A DNA stretch of 64,000 bases, taken from positions 1 to 64,000 of the forward strand of contig QZKV01000190.1 of NCBI GenBank assembly GCA_003599575.1, read 5' to 3'. Position 1 is the stretch's first letter, and the number at the start of each line of letters is the position of its first letter. The translations under genes were made by a program, and so were the position numbers. A model generated the notes under the pieces. The model was given only the letters and a program-made list of their open reading frames with translations, was not told where the DNA came from and did not search any database. Below, piece by piece: positions 51,537 through 60,900 of the stretch. This DNA is from Desulfobacteraceae bacterium. GTDB lineage: Bacteria > Desulfobacterota > Desulfobacteria > Desulfobacterales > Desulfosarcinaceae.

Positions 51537-51567
51537 GCAAAAACGGCCATCCGCAAAGATGGCCGTT
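51537..51567 (-). terminator. Terminator of the acyl-CoA synthetase gene
   Basis: On the minus strand, AACGGCCATC-tttgcg-GATGGCCGTTTTTGC is a clean hairpin with a T-tract, 26 bases after the synthetase stop codon. Confidence 0.88.
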
Positions 51568-51592
51568 GTCGATCGAGATCTTTTTCTATTAA

Positions 51593-53290
51593 TTACTTCG
51601 CTCGCTTTTTAAGCTCCTCGTCCCGCAACTCCTTGCGCAGCACCTTGCCCACGTTGGTCTTGGGCAGCTCCTTGCGGAATTCGATTTCGGTCGGCCATTT
51701 GTATTTGGCCAGCTTGTCCTCGCAGTAGGCGATCATCTCCTCCTGGGTGGCGGTCACGTCTTCCTTGAGCACGATGAACACTTTGACCGACTCGCCGCGG
51801 GTCGGATGGGGGATGCCGATGGCCGTGGCTTCGACGACCTTGGGGTGCTCGAAGTAGATCTCCTCGATATCCCTGGGGTAGATATTGTAGCCGCCCGAGA
51901 TGACCATGTCTTTTTTGCGATCGATGATGTAAAAATAGCCGTCTTCGTCCATTTTGGCGATATCACCGGTATGCAGCCAGCCGTCGGCCAGCGCTTCGGC
52001 GGTGGCTTCGGGACGGTTCAGATAGCCTCTCATCACCTGGGGGCCCCGGATCAGCAACTCACCCGTTTCTCCCACCGGCACATCGGTCTTGCCGTCGTTG
52101 AGGTCTACAATGCGGCCTTCGGTGTCGCAAATGGGAATACCGATACTGCCCACTTTGCGCAGACTGCCTTCCCCGCAGGGATTGATGTGGGTCACGGGCG
52201 AGCTTTCCGTCAGACCATATCCCTCAACGATGATCCCCTTGGTGCGTTCTTCGAATTCCCTGATCACTTCCACGGGCAGCGGCGCGCTGCCCGAAAACAT
52301 GTTGTCGATGGAACTCATGTCGACGCTGCCGACCTCGGGGTGTTGCAGGATACCGATATACATGGTGGGGACCAGGGCGGCGAAGCTGGGTTTGGTCTTT
52401 TTGATGGCTTCGATCAACTGGGGCGGTTGCGGCTTGGGGACCATGATAATGCCCCAGCCGTAATAAACCGCCAAGTTCATTACGCCGGTCAAGCCGAACA
52501 CATGGAAGAAGGGCAGCGCGCCCATCGTGGTGTTGTCGTGATCGACATGCGGAAACCAGGCCGCCACCTGCTGGACGTTCTTGCTCAAATTGCCGTGGGT
52601 TAAAATAGCTCCCTTGCTGACGCCGGTGGTGCCGCCGGTATACTGGTACATGGCCACATCTTCAAAGGTTAACTTGACAGCCGGATATTGCGGGGGCGTT
52701 TTGGCAATCAAGTCTTTCCAGCGGTACACCTCCTCGGCCGGTTTGACCACCGCCGCAAGACCTTGCTTCTTGGCGACCAGCGGAAACAGCAGATTTTTGG
52801 GGAAGGGCAGATAGTCGCCGATGCTGGTTATCACGATCTGCTTGACCTTGGTGCGGGGACGCAGATCGATCATGCGATTGGCCAGGAGATCGACCGTGAT
52901 GAGCACTTTTGACCCCGAGTCATTGAGTTGGTGGTGCAATTCCCGGTCGGAGTAAAGGGGATTGTTCATCACCGCAATGGCGCCGAGGCGATGGATCGCA
53001 TAGTAGGCCGCCACACAGGGAATGACGTTGGGCAGCAGGATGGCCACGGCATCGCCTTTGCGGATGCCGAAGCCATGCAAACATGCGGCGAAGCGGCCCA
53101 CCATGTCCTTGAGCTGTTTGTAGGTGAGTTTGAAGCCCTGAAAGTTGAGCGCCATTTTATTGGGGAAGCGGGCGGCCGTGCGGTCGAGGAAATCGGGCAG
53201 ACATAAATCTTCATATTTGGGGACCTCCGGCACGCCGGGTTGGTAGTGTTTCAACCACGGTTTATCACTATAGGTCACATTCTGCGTCAC
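51593..53290 (-). CDS. fadD: Long-chain acyl-CoA synthetase (AMP-forming)
   Basis: This 565-residue adenylate-forming enzyme has the AMP signature YQYTGGTTGVSKGAILTHGN, then VEGYGLTESSPVTHINP, GWLHTGDIAKMDEDGYFYII and DRKKDMVISGGYNIYPRDIE, with the C-terminal Lys in PKTNVGKVLRKELR. It activates fatty acids to acyl-CoA for beta-oxidation. The start codon is GTG, after AAAGGAGGCTCCCC. It is divergent from the ETF:quinone oxidoreductase gene, with the TetR-type palindrome in the gap between them. Confidence 0.92.
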   Translation of the reverse strand: MTQNVTYSDKPWLKHYQPGVPEVPKYEDLCLPDFLDRTAARFPNKMALNFQGFKLTYKQLKDMVGRFAACLHGFGIRKGDAVAILLPNVIPCVAAYYAIHRLGAIAVMNNPLYSDRELHHQLNDSGSKVLITVDLLANRMIDLRPRTKVKQIVITSIGDYLPFPKNLLFPLVAKKQGLAAVVKPAEEVYRWKDLIAKTPPQYPAVKLTFEDVAMYQYTGGTTGVSKGAILTHGNLSKNVQQVAAWFPHVDHDNTTMGALPFFHVFGLTGVMNLAVYYGWGIIMVPKPQPPQLIEAIKKTKPSFAALVPTMYIGILQHPEVGSVDMSSIDNMFSGSAPLPVEVIREFEERTKGIIVEGYGLTESSPVTHINPCGEGSLRKVGSIGIPICDTEGRIVDLNDGKTDVPVGETGELLIRGPQVMRGYLNRPEATAEALADGWLHTGDIAKMDEDGYFYIIDRKKDMVISGGYNIYPRDIEEIYFEHPKVVEATAIGIPHPTRGESVKVFIVLKEDVTATQEEMIAYCEDKLAKYKWPTEIEFRKELPKTNVGKVLRKELRDEELKKRAK

Positions 53291-53543
53291 GGGGAGCCTC
53301 CTTTTTAATAAGATGGATGAGGATGGTCATGGTGGATACTGGTAGAACCGTTGCGCTTTTTGTGCTAAGCGGAAAGACGTCCAGGAACGCCGCATAGGCT
53401 CCCTTAGGGCTCAAATTGTTATCTTGTCAAGAAATATTACAAATCCGCCTGAAGGGAACACGGCGGCTGTCCGGCAAGGAGAATCAACGGCGCTGCATGG
53501 ACCTATAACGGGCTTCCCACCCGGTTTTGGATTACTTTTTTGC

Positions 53544-53590
53544 TTGACAGAAATAATTCATTGTTAGTAGTGAATGAATCCTCATTCATT
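53544..53590 (+). promoter_or_regulatory. Promoter -35 and TetR operator, copy 2
   Basis: TTGACA at 53544-53549 is followed by the palindrome TGAATGAATCCTCATTCATT at 53571-53590, with perfect 7-base half-sites TGAATGA and TCATTCA. The -35 to operator distance is one base shorter than at the tetR promoter. The rest of the gap (53291-53543) shows no gene. The ETF-oxidoreductase start is 40 bases downstream; the fadD start is 280 bases away on the other side. Confidence 0.75.
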
Positions 53591-53629
53591 TAGGTGATCT
53601 CGGCATTTTCAAAGGAGAAGAAAAGCAAC

Positions 53630-55693
53630 ATGGACCTCGCTTTAATACCACCGGCAAGCGGCACATTTTTGTTCATCCCCGCGTTCATCTTTTATACGTT
53701 GATTCCCGTCGCCGGCATAACGTTGTTTACATACATGATCGTTATGCGCTTGAAACCGATCGTCCTGGCGCAGCCGGACAAGCCGATCGGCCAGATTCCG
53801 GAGCGTTTGATCCTGCTGCTCAAGATGTGGCTGCTGCAGTGGCGGCAACCGCGCTATATGCTTGCCGGCGTTTTGCACATTCTGTTGTTTGCCGGCTTTC
53901 TTATTTTGGGTCTGCGCTCGCTGGAGCTGATGTTCGTCGGTATCAAGCCCGGATTCAGTATTATGGGCGACAGCGCGGTCGGACAGATCTATGCCGTGTT
54001 GCGCTCCTATGCCGCCACCTGGGTTCTGGCGGTAGCCCTGATCGCCATGTACCGGCGCGCGATCAGCAAGCCCGCCCGCTATGCCGTACCGGCCAAATAC
54101 GGCAAGCCGCACACGGCCGAAGCCGTCTTCGTGTTGGGCATGATCTGTACGCTGATGCTGATGGAAGGGTTGTTCGAAGGCAGCCTGGTGGCCGCCCAAG
54201 TACAGCAAGGCATGCCGCATCACGTTTTGCCGCCGTTGACCCTGGCCTGGTTTTTCCAGTTGGTGTTGTCTTCCGCCTCCCAAAACGTGCTTCAATGGCT
54301 CCATTCGGCCTCTTACTTCGTGCATGATGTGACGTTTTTCACGTTCCTTTGCTTCCTGCCGTTGGGCAAACACTTCCATGTGATCACGTCTCTGTTCAAC
54401 GTCTTTTTGATGCGCACGCAGCGCGGCAACATCAAGCCGGTACGGTACGGCGTCAGCAACGATCAATTGGATGAACTGGAAACCTTCGGCGTTAAAAAGC
54501 TGGAGGATTTCACCTGGCGGCATATCCTGCACTTTTATTCGTGCGTGGATTGCGGCCGCTGTTCGGACAACTGCCCCGCCAACGCCGTGGGCCGTCCCCT
54601 ATCCCCGCGCTTCATCTCCATCAAGGGCCGCAACCTGATATTTGCCAAATACCCGCTGTGGGGGCCCTCCAAAGCCAACGGCGATGCGTTGATCGGCACC
54701 ACCTACGCGGAAGATGAAATCTGGTCCTGCACCACGTGCGGCGCCTGCGAGCAGGAATGTCCGGTCGGCAACGAATACATCGACAAGATCGTGGATCTGC
54801 GGCGCGGCATGGTCGATGAGGGCATGGTGCCCCAGTCGTTGCAAAAACCGCTCAGTGCCATCGAAAAACGCGGCAATCCCTGGGGCAAAATGGAGAAGAA
54901 GCGCGCCGAATGGACCAAGGCGTTGGACGGCGAAGTGGAGGTCAAGGTGCTTGCGGCCGGTGACAAGGCCGAAGTGCTCTATTTCGTGGACAGCATCACC
55001 TCGTTTGACGATCGCATGCAGTCCATCGGCAAAGCCACGGCCACCCTTTTGCATCGGTCCGGAGCCGATTTCGGCATCCTGGGCAAAGACGAAAAGGACA
55101 GCGGCCATGAGGTGCGCCGTTTTGGCGAGGAGATGTTGTTCCAGTCGCTGCGCGAGCACAACACCGAGCTGATCAAGGAATCCGGCGCGACCCGGATTGT
55201 GACCGCCGACCCGCATGCCTTGAATGCGCTTAAGAACGATTACGAAGGTCTGCCGCCCGTGGAGCATATCAGCCAGTTCCTGGCCAGACAGGTCCGCAAC
55301 GGCAGCCTGCGTTTCAAGCCCGTTGAGAACGGCGACAAGGTTTACACCTATCATGATCCGTGCTACCTGGGACGCCACAACGGCATCTATGACGATCCGC
55401 GTAAGGTTTTGGATGCGGTTCCGGGACTTCGCCGGGTGGACATGCTGCGCTGCAAGGACCGCTCGTTTTGCTGCGGCGGCGGCGGGCTGATGCTGTTCTA
55501 TGAACCCGAGGAAGAACAACGCATGGGCGTGCTGCGCGTCAAGATGGCCGCCGAAGCCGGGGCCAACGTCATCGTGACCGCCTGTCCCTTCTGTTTGGTC
55601 AACATGGAAGATGCCATCAAAACGGCCGGGCTGGAAGGCAAGATGGAAGCCATCGATTTGTCCGAGCTGATGGCCGCCCAGCTCGCCGATTAA
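53630..55693 (+). CDS. Membrane Fe-S ETF:(mena)quinone oxidoreductase-type protein
   Basis: This 687-residue membrane protein has an N-terminal segment with about six hydrophobic helices resembling the cytochrome b-like nitrate reductase gamma subunit (residues 1-270). Two 4Fe-4S motifs follow, CVDCGRCSDNCP from about residue 305 and CTTCGACEQECP. An HdrD-like C-terminal part has a full CCG domain (HDPCYLGRHNG, FCCGGGGLMLF, CPFCLVNM). Proteins of this architecture next to etfBA in syntrophs and sulfate reducers are believed to pass electrons from acyl-CoA dehydrogenase via ETF to menaquinone. All Cys of the motifs are present as TGC/TGT, unlike the selenoprotein at 19.7-21.1 kb. The RBS AAAGGAGAAGAAAAGCAAC precedes the ATG. 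Confidence 0.9.
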   Translation: MDLALIPPASGTFLFIPAFIFYTLIPVAGITLFTYMIVMRLKPIVLAQPDKPIGQIPERLILLLKMWLLQWRQPRYMLAGVLHILLFAGFLILGLRSLELMFVGIKPGFSIMGDSAVGQIYAVLRSYAATWVLAVALIAMYRRAISKPARYAVPAKYGKPHTAEAVFVLGMICTLMLMEGLFEGSLVAAQVQQGMPHHVLPPLTLAWFFQLVLSSASQNVLQWLHSASYFVHDVTFFTFLCFLPLGKHFHVITSLFNVFLMRTQRGNIKPVRYGVSNDQLDELETFGVKKLEDFTWRHILHFYSCVDCGRCSDNCPANAVGRPLSPRFISIKGRNLIFAKYPLWGPSKANGDALIGTTYAEDEIWSCTTCGACEQECPVGNEYIDKIVDLRRGMVDEGMVPQSLQKPLSAIEKRGNPWGKMEKKRAEWTKALDGEVEVKVLAAGDKAEVLYFVDSITSFDDRMQSIGKATATLLHRSGADFGILGKDEKDSGHEVRRFGEEMLFQSLREHNTELIKESGATRIVTADPHALNALKNDYEGLPPVEHISQFLARQVRNGSLRFKPVENGDKVYTYHDPCYLGRHNGIYDDPRKVLDAVPGLRRVDMLRCKDRSFCCGGGGLMLFYEPEEEQRMGVLRVKMAAEAGANVIVTACPFCLVNMEDAIKTAGLEGKMEAIDLSELMAAQLAD

Positions 55694-55927
55694 TCTCAAG
55701 CCGCGCCCGATACGGTATCGGGTGCGGGTGCGACAGGATAAAGCAGATGCCCTAAAAGGAGAAGGGCTCGGACTTTTCCATGGGACTTTGGGATGGATCA
55801 TGGAAAAAACCGACCCCTGCCGCAGGCTGGACATCGTCTCCCGCAGGATGAGCGCTCCGCGGCATCGACCACATATAATAGGTGTGAGATTTTGAAGGAA
55901 CCATTTAGCGATCAGGGAGGAGCAAAC

Positions 55928-56719
55928 ATGGAGATTTTGGTATGCGTGAAAAGAGTTCCGGATACCGCCGAGAATGAAATTGCGATCAAGCGCGACGGGA
56001 CCGACATCGAACGGGACGACCTGGTCTATTCGGTCAATGAGTGGGACAACTACGCCGTGGAAGAAGCCATCCAGATCCGCGACAAGGCCGGCGGATCGGT
56101 CACCGTGGTGACTGTGGGCGACAGTGAGTCCGAAGAGGTGTTGCGCCGTGAAATGGCAATGGGGGCCGACAAGGGCCTCCTGCTGTCCGACGCCGCCTTT
56201 GAAGGCTCGGATGGACGCGGCATTGCCGCCGTTTTGAAAGCCGCCGTCGAGAAAGGCAAATACGACCTGGTTCTCACCGGTGCGCTGGCCGATGACGGCG
56301 CTGGCCAGGTGGGCGGCATGCTCGCCGCCCTGCTGGATTGGCCGTATGCTTCGGTGGTCAACAAAATCGAAATCGGCGGCGGCAAGACCATCAAAGTCGG
56401 GCGCGAAATCGAGGGCGGCAATCAGGAGATGAACGAGATCGAGCTCCCCTGCGTGCTTTCCATTCAAACCGGCATCAATGAACCGCGTTATGTGGGCATT
56501 CGCGGCATCCGCAAAGTGGCCTCCGTCGAAATTCCGGCCCTTTCGGCCGGTGACCTGGGCCTCGCCGCCAATGCCGTCGGCGCAGGCGCGGCCCGCGTCC
56601 GGCGTGTGGACTACTTCACTCCGCAAATGGGCGCCGGTGCTGAAATACTCGAGGGCAGCATCGAAGAAAAAATTGATAAACTGATTGAACTCTTGAAGGC
56701 CAAAGGAGGGTTGAAATAA
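55928..56719 (+). CDS. etfB: Electron transfer flavoprotein beta subunit
   Basis: This 263-residue ETF beta subunit begins MEILVCVKRVPDTAENEIAI and contains YSVNEWDNYAVEEAIQI, the AMP/FAD-binding GALADDGAGQVGGMLAALLD and LPCVLSIQTGINEPRYVGIRG. The ATG at 55928 follows GGGAGGAGCAAAC. It overlaps etfA by one base (TAATG). ETF collects electrons from the acyl-CoA dehydrogenase, and the membrane Fe-S protein upstream is its likely acceptor. Confidence 0.94.
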   Translation: MEILVCVKRVPDTAENEIAIKRDGTDIERDDLVYSVNEWDNYAVEEAIQIRDKAGGSVTVVTVGDSESEEVLRREMAMGADKGLLLSDAAFEGSDGRGIAAVLKAAVEKGKYDLVLTGALADDGAGQVGGMLAALLDWPYASVVNKIEIGGGKTIKVGREIEGGNQEMNEIELPCVLSIQTGINEPRYVGIRGIRKVASVEIPALSAGDLGLAANAVGAGAARVRRVDYFTPQMGAGAEILEGSIEEKIDKLIELLKAKGGLK

Positions 56720-57684
56720 TGGCTCAGATATTTGCCTATATCGTCCATAAGGGTGGCGCAGTCGATGATACGGCCGCCGAATTGGCCGTAGCGGCCCGCA
56801 AAATAGACGCATCCGCGCAGGTGACGGCCATTGTGGTCGGATCGGGCAGCCAATTGGATGCAGCCTGCCAGGGCGCGGCCAAGCTCTATCCGCAAGTATG
56901 GAAATTCAACAGCGACGCTTTGGCCTATCCCAATGCCGAAATGATCCGCAAACTCCTGACCAAAATGGTGCCCGCCGATGCCATCGTCCTGATTCCCCAC
57001 GACACCTTCGGCATGGATCTGGGACCCGGCTTGTCGATTAAAATGGATTCAGCCTATGCGGCCGATGTGGCCGGCATAGACGGCGTGGACGGCAATACCC
57101 TGAAAATCGTGCGCCAGGAATTCGCCGGCATGGCGCATGCGCACCTGGCGGTGGATATCTCCAAAGGCGCTGTCCTGACGCTGCGTCCGGGGGCTTTCCA
57201 GGCCGAGAAAGGCGCGGCCGGAGCGGGCAGCGTGACCGACAAATCGGGTGAAGCCGGGGATCTGTCCGCCAAACGCCGTTACCTGGAGACGCTCGAAGCC
57301 GAAGTCGGCGATGTGGATATCACCAAAGCGGACGTACTGGTGTCCGTCGGCCGCGGCATCGAAGAGCAGGACAATATCGCGATTGCCGAACAGCTGGCCG
57401 AAGCCATGGGTGCGGTGGTCAGTTGCTCCCGGCCGATCGTGGATGCCAAGTGGCTTGAAAAATCCCGCCAGGTGGGTACCTCCGGGAAAACCGTCAAGCC
57501 AAAAGTCTACTTGGCAATGGGCATCAGCGGCTCGTTCCAGCATCTGGGCGGCATCAAGGGCTCGCCCTTTATCGTGGCCGTCAACAAGAACCCCAAGGCG
57601 CCCATTTTCCAGATAGCCGATATCGGCATCGTGGAAGATATCCTTGAGTTCATGCCCGCGCTGACGGAGAAGCTCTCCGGATAG
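56719..57684 (+). CDS. etfA: Electron transfer flavoprotein alpha subunit
   Basis: This 321-residue ETF alpha subunit has the N-terminal half MAQIFAYIVHKGGAVDDTAA and the C-terminal FAD domain VLVSVGRGIEEQDNIAIAEQ, then CSRPIVDAKWLEKSRQVGTS, VKPKVYLAMGISGSFQHLGG and FIVAVNKNPKAPIFQIADIG. It is translationally coupled to etfB. A strong terminator follows, so the operon is Fe-S oxidoreductase-etfB-etfA. Confidence 0.95.
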   Translation: MAQIFAYIVHKGGAVDDTAAELAVAARKIDASAQVTAIVVGSGSQLDAACQGAAKLYPQVWKFNSDALAYPNAEMIRKLLTKMVPADAIVLIPHDTFGMDLGPGLSIKMDSAYAADVAGIDGVDGNTLKIVRQEFAGMAHAHLAVDISKGAVLTLRPGAFQAEKGAAGAGSVTDKSGEAGDLSAKRRYLETLEAEVGDVDITKADVLVSVGRGIEEQDNIAIAEQLAEAMGAVVSCSRPIVDAKWLEKSRQVGTSGKTVKPKVYLAMGISGSFQHLGGIKGSPFIVAVNKNPKAPIFQIADIGIVEDILEFMPALTEKLSG

Positions 57685-57713
57685 GCTTGCAGATCCTTGG
57701 TTTGCATTTTTCC

Positions 57714-57755
57714 AACCGGCAAGTCGCGGCGAGCGCCGCTGCTTGCCGGCTTTTT
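57714..57755 (+). terminator. Rho-independent terminator after etfA
   Basis: CCGGCAAGtCGCGGC-gag-CGCCGCtgCTTGCCGG followed by CTTTTTATT forms a long GC-rich hairpin with a T-tract, 30 bases after the stop. Confidence 0.92.
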
Positions 57756-57904
57756 ATTGCGCGCTGCGGATATCGAAGGAAGCTGGAGCTTCCCGGGACG
57801 GGTTCCCAACCCGGAGCTTGGTAACCAGCGGAAAGTGGCGCTGAGGGTTCGCGTTGCGCGGGGCGGCCCCTTGCGGGCGCCGGCCGCGTGGCCATTATTG
57901 TGGC

Positions 57905-60900
57905 ATGCCAATTCGCAAGGTCAGTCTTGCCCTGGTCGGGGCATTGATCCTCTTGTCGGCCCTTCTCCTGGGCGGCGCATCGGTGTACCTGAACAGCGCG
58001 GCCTTTCGCCGGCTTCTGGTGGAGCGCATTGACCAGGCCATCGCCGGCCACATTCACATCAGGGATCTTGACCTGTCCCTGTTCACCGGAAAGTTGACTT
58101 TGTCGGGCGTGGAACTGTCCGGCGCCGACCGGCAGGCCATCGCCGGCATAGGCACGCTGCACCTGCGCGTTTTCTGGCCGGCCCTGGCCTGGCGAAGCGT
58201 GGATGTCACTCGCATCGTCCTGGAAAAAGTGCAACTGGACCTGATCGCCGACGCCCGGGATCGCATGAACCTGAGCGAAGCGTTGGCTACCTCCGCCCGG
58301 GAGGAGACCAACGGCGGCAACGGGCGCCTCTGGCAAGTAGCCGTGGGCGATTTGCGATTGCGTGACGGGCAGATTGCCTACCATCACCAGGTCAAGGGGT
58401 GGACCGGCCGCCTGACCAATCTGGAAGCCTCCGGCAGCGGCAATCTGAAGCAGCGCCGCGGGCAGCTCAGGCTCAGCGCCGAAGCGCTGAACCTGCAGGC
58501 ACCCGGTTTGGCTGAAAACCTGCGTTCCATCACCCTTGATATCAGCTACCGCGAGGGCGCGGATCGTCCGGTGACGGTCGCTATTCGGTCCGCCGAGAGC
58601 AGCCTGTCGGCCAAGGCCCGGGTGGAACGAATCAATGGCAGCGTGCGGGTGGCGCTGTCATCCGGCCTGGACCTTTCCCTGGCGCAAATACGTCCGTGGC
58701 TGCCCCAGGCGCCCGTCATGAGCGGGCGGATCACGGGAAACCTCGACGTGACAGGCCTTCTGGTCGACCCTCGCGTGACCGTCCGGCTGCAGCTTGCTGA
58801 CGGCCGTGTGGAAGGCGTCCCCATCGGAGAGGCCGTGTTGGAGGCCCGCATGGATCAGCGCCAGGTGGATATCAAGAGGCTCGATATCCGCAGCTCCATG
58901 GGCGACCTGGACCTGTCCGGGTCCATCGATCTGCGCCCCGTTTTTCCGGACTCTTTCCAATCCGCGGCCGCCGGCCTGGAGACCCTGGAGTATGTCCTGG
59001 ATCTCGACGGCCGCCGGATGACACCGGGACAGATGCCGCGCCTCGCCTTTCCCTGGGGCGGGATCTGGCAAACCCGATTGCATGTGCAGGGAACCGGCCT
59101 TTCCCCCGCCCGATCGAACGGCACGGGCCGGATCGTCCTGCAGGCTGAAGAAATTCGGGCCTCTCCGGCCGGTCGGGCTGCCGCGGCCGGCTTGTCCGCC
59201 CAAGTCCAGTGGGCGGAGGGTACCCTCCGCATCGTGCAGGGGCAAGCCCGCTTGGGTGGGCATGAACTGACCGGCAACGGGCAGGTTGTTCCCGCGCGGA
59301 AGCAATTCGAGGTTGAAGCGACCGTGCGCTCACCCCAGTTGGCCGATCTGGGCGCCCTTTTGGGGATCGATCTGCCCGGCGGCAAAGGCACGCTCAAGCT
59401 CAACGGCCGGGGGAGTGTCGCCAAACCAACGGTGCATGCCGTGCTGCTGGCGCACGATCTCGCCCTCGATCCCTGGCGCTTCGGCCAACTGCTCGTGGAA
59501 GCCGATCTGGGCGCGGACGGTGTGGTGCGTTTTCCCCGCCTGGTATTGGAAAACAGCGGCAGCTACCTGGAAGGCAAGGGAAGTTTGCATCTGCTGCGGG
59601 CGGACGGCGCCTTGCACGATGACCTGGGCCTGGACCTGCGCTTTGATCTCGATCCTTTGGAAATGTCCGATTTTTCAGCCGCCCCGCTCGGCGGCAATCT
59701 TCTGCTGACCGGTCGCCTGCACGTCGGCGGCAGCCTACGCCAACCGACCGCCGAACTGAATCTGGCGCCCAGTCCCCTCAACTGGGGCAAGGCCGCCGGC
59801 CGGGCCCAAGGCACCGCCCGCTGGGAGGCCGGCCGATTGACCGTTGCGCCCCTGACCTTTTCCAACGAGCGCTCGGCGGTGACCCTGCGCGGCGCCGTGC
59901 TGTGGCGCGATCCAGGCGGACAATGGACTTCCGACCCCCGCGTGCAAGCCGATCTGAAAGCCGCCCGGATTTTCCTGCAGGACTTTCTGCCCGATATCAA
60001 AGGCGCGCTCTCTTTCCAGGCCGCCGTGGAGGGCCGCATCTCGGGTCTGAAAGGCAAATTCCAGGCCGAGGGCAGCGATCTGGATACGGGCGTGCAGAAA
60101 TTTTCATCTGTGCGCCTCAACGGCCGGTTGGCCGATGACACGGTCTACGCCGATCATGTGGCGGTCAGCCTCGCGCCCGGGCAGACCATTGAAGGCAAGG
60201 GCTGGTACGCTTTCGATCAACGCTTCCAGGCCCAGCTCAGCGGCGACGATATCGCCCTGCGGCATATCGATGCGCTGCAGCCGTCCGATTATCTGCAAGG
60301 CCGTCTGAAGCTGAACCTTACCGCCGAGGGAAGCCTGGCGAATCCTCAGGCGGCCGTTCGCCTGCAGGTGCGCAGCCCCCGCATCGGGGATCAGGCCTGG
60401 GATGACTTCCATGTCCGGTTCGATTTGCGGGATCGGCAGCTGGCAATGGACGCCGATCTGAATTTCGACCTGGCCGCGCATTACCGCCTGGACAGCGGCG
60501 ATTTCGATTTCTCGGCGGTTTTCGCAAATACCGATGTCGGGCCCTACCTGGCGCTGCTGGCGGGGAAACACTGGAGCGGGAAACTGTCCGGAAAAATTGA
60601 GGCGGCCGGAAACGTCAAGGAGCCCGAGAGCATCGATGCGCACCTTGTGTTGACCCAGGCCGCCATTGCCCACCGGGCGGTCCATTTGCTGCAAATGGAC
60701 CGCCTTGAGGCCCATATGACCAAGGGTAGCGTGAGCCTGCCGGCCACACGGCTGGCCTTGATGCAAAACGGGGAACTGGTTATTGCCGCGGGCGGGCATT
60801 TCAAACGGGATTTTGCGGTTAATGTGCAGGGCCGTTTGCCCCTGGCCGCGCTGGCGCCCTTTGCCGAGCGCATCGCTGATCCGGCCGGCCACATCCGCAT

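Noticed and set aside
53630-55693. A second selenoprotein in the membrane Fe-S oxidoreductase
   Set aside because: The frame has no internal TGA and all motif cysteines are ordinary Cys codons.
54599-56812. A 737-codon open frame on the minus strand opposite the ETF genes
   Set aside because: It is a shadow of the Fe-S oxidoreductase and etfB genes, whose motifs on the plus strand are unmistakable.
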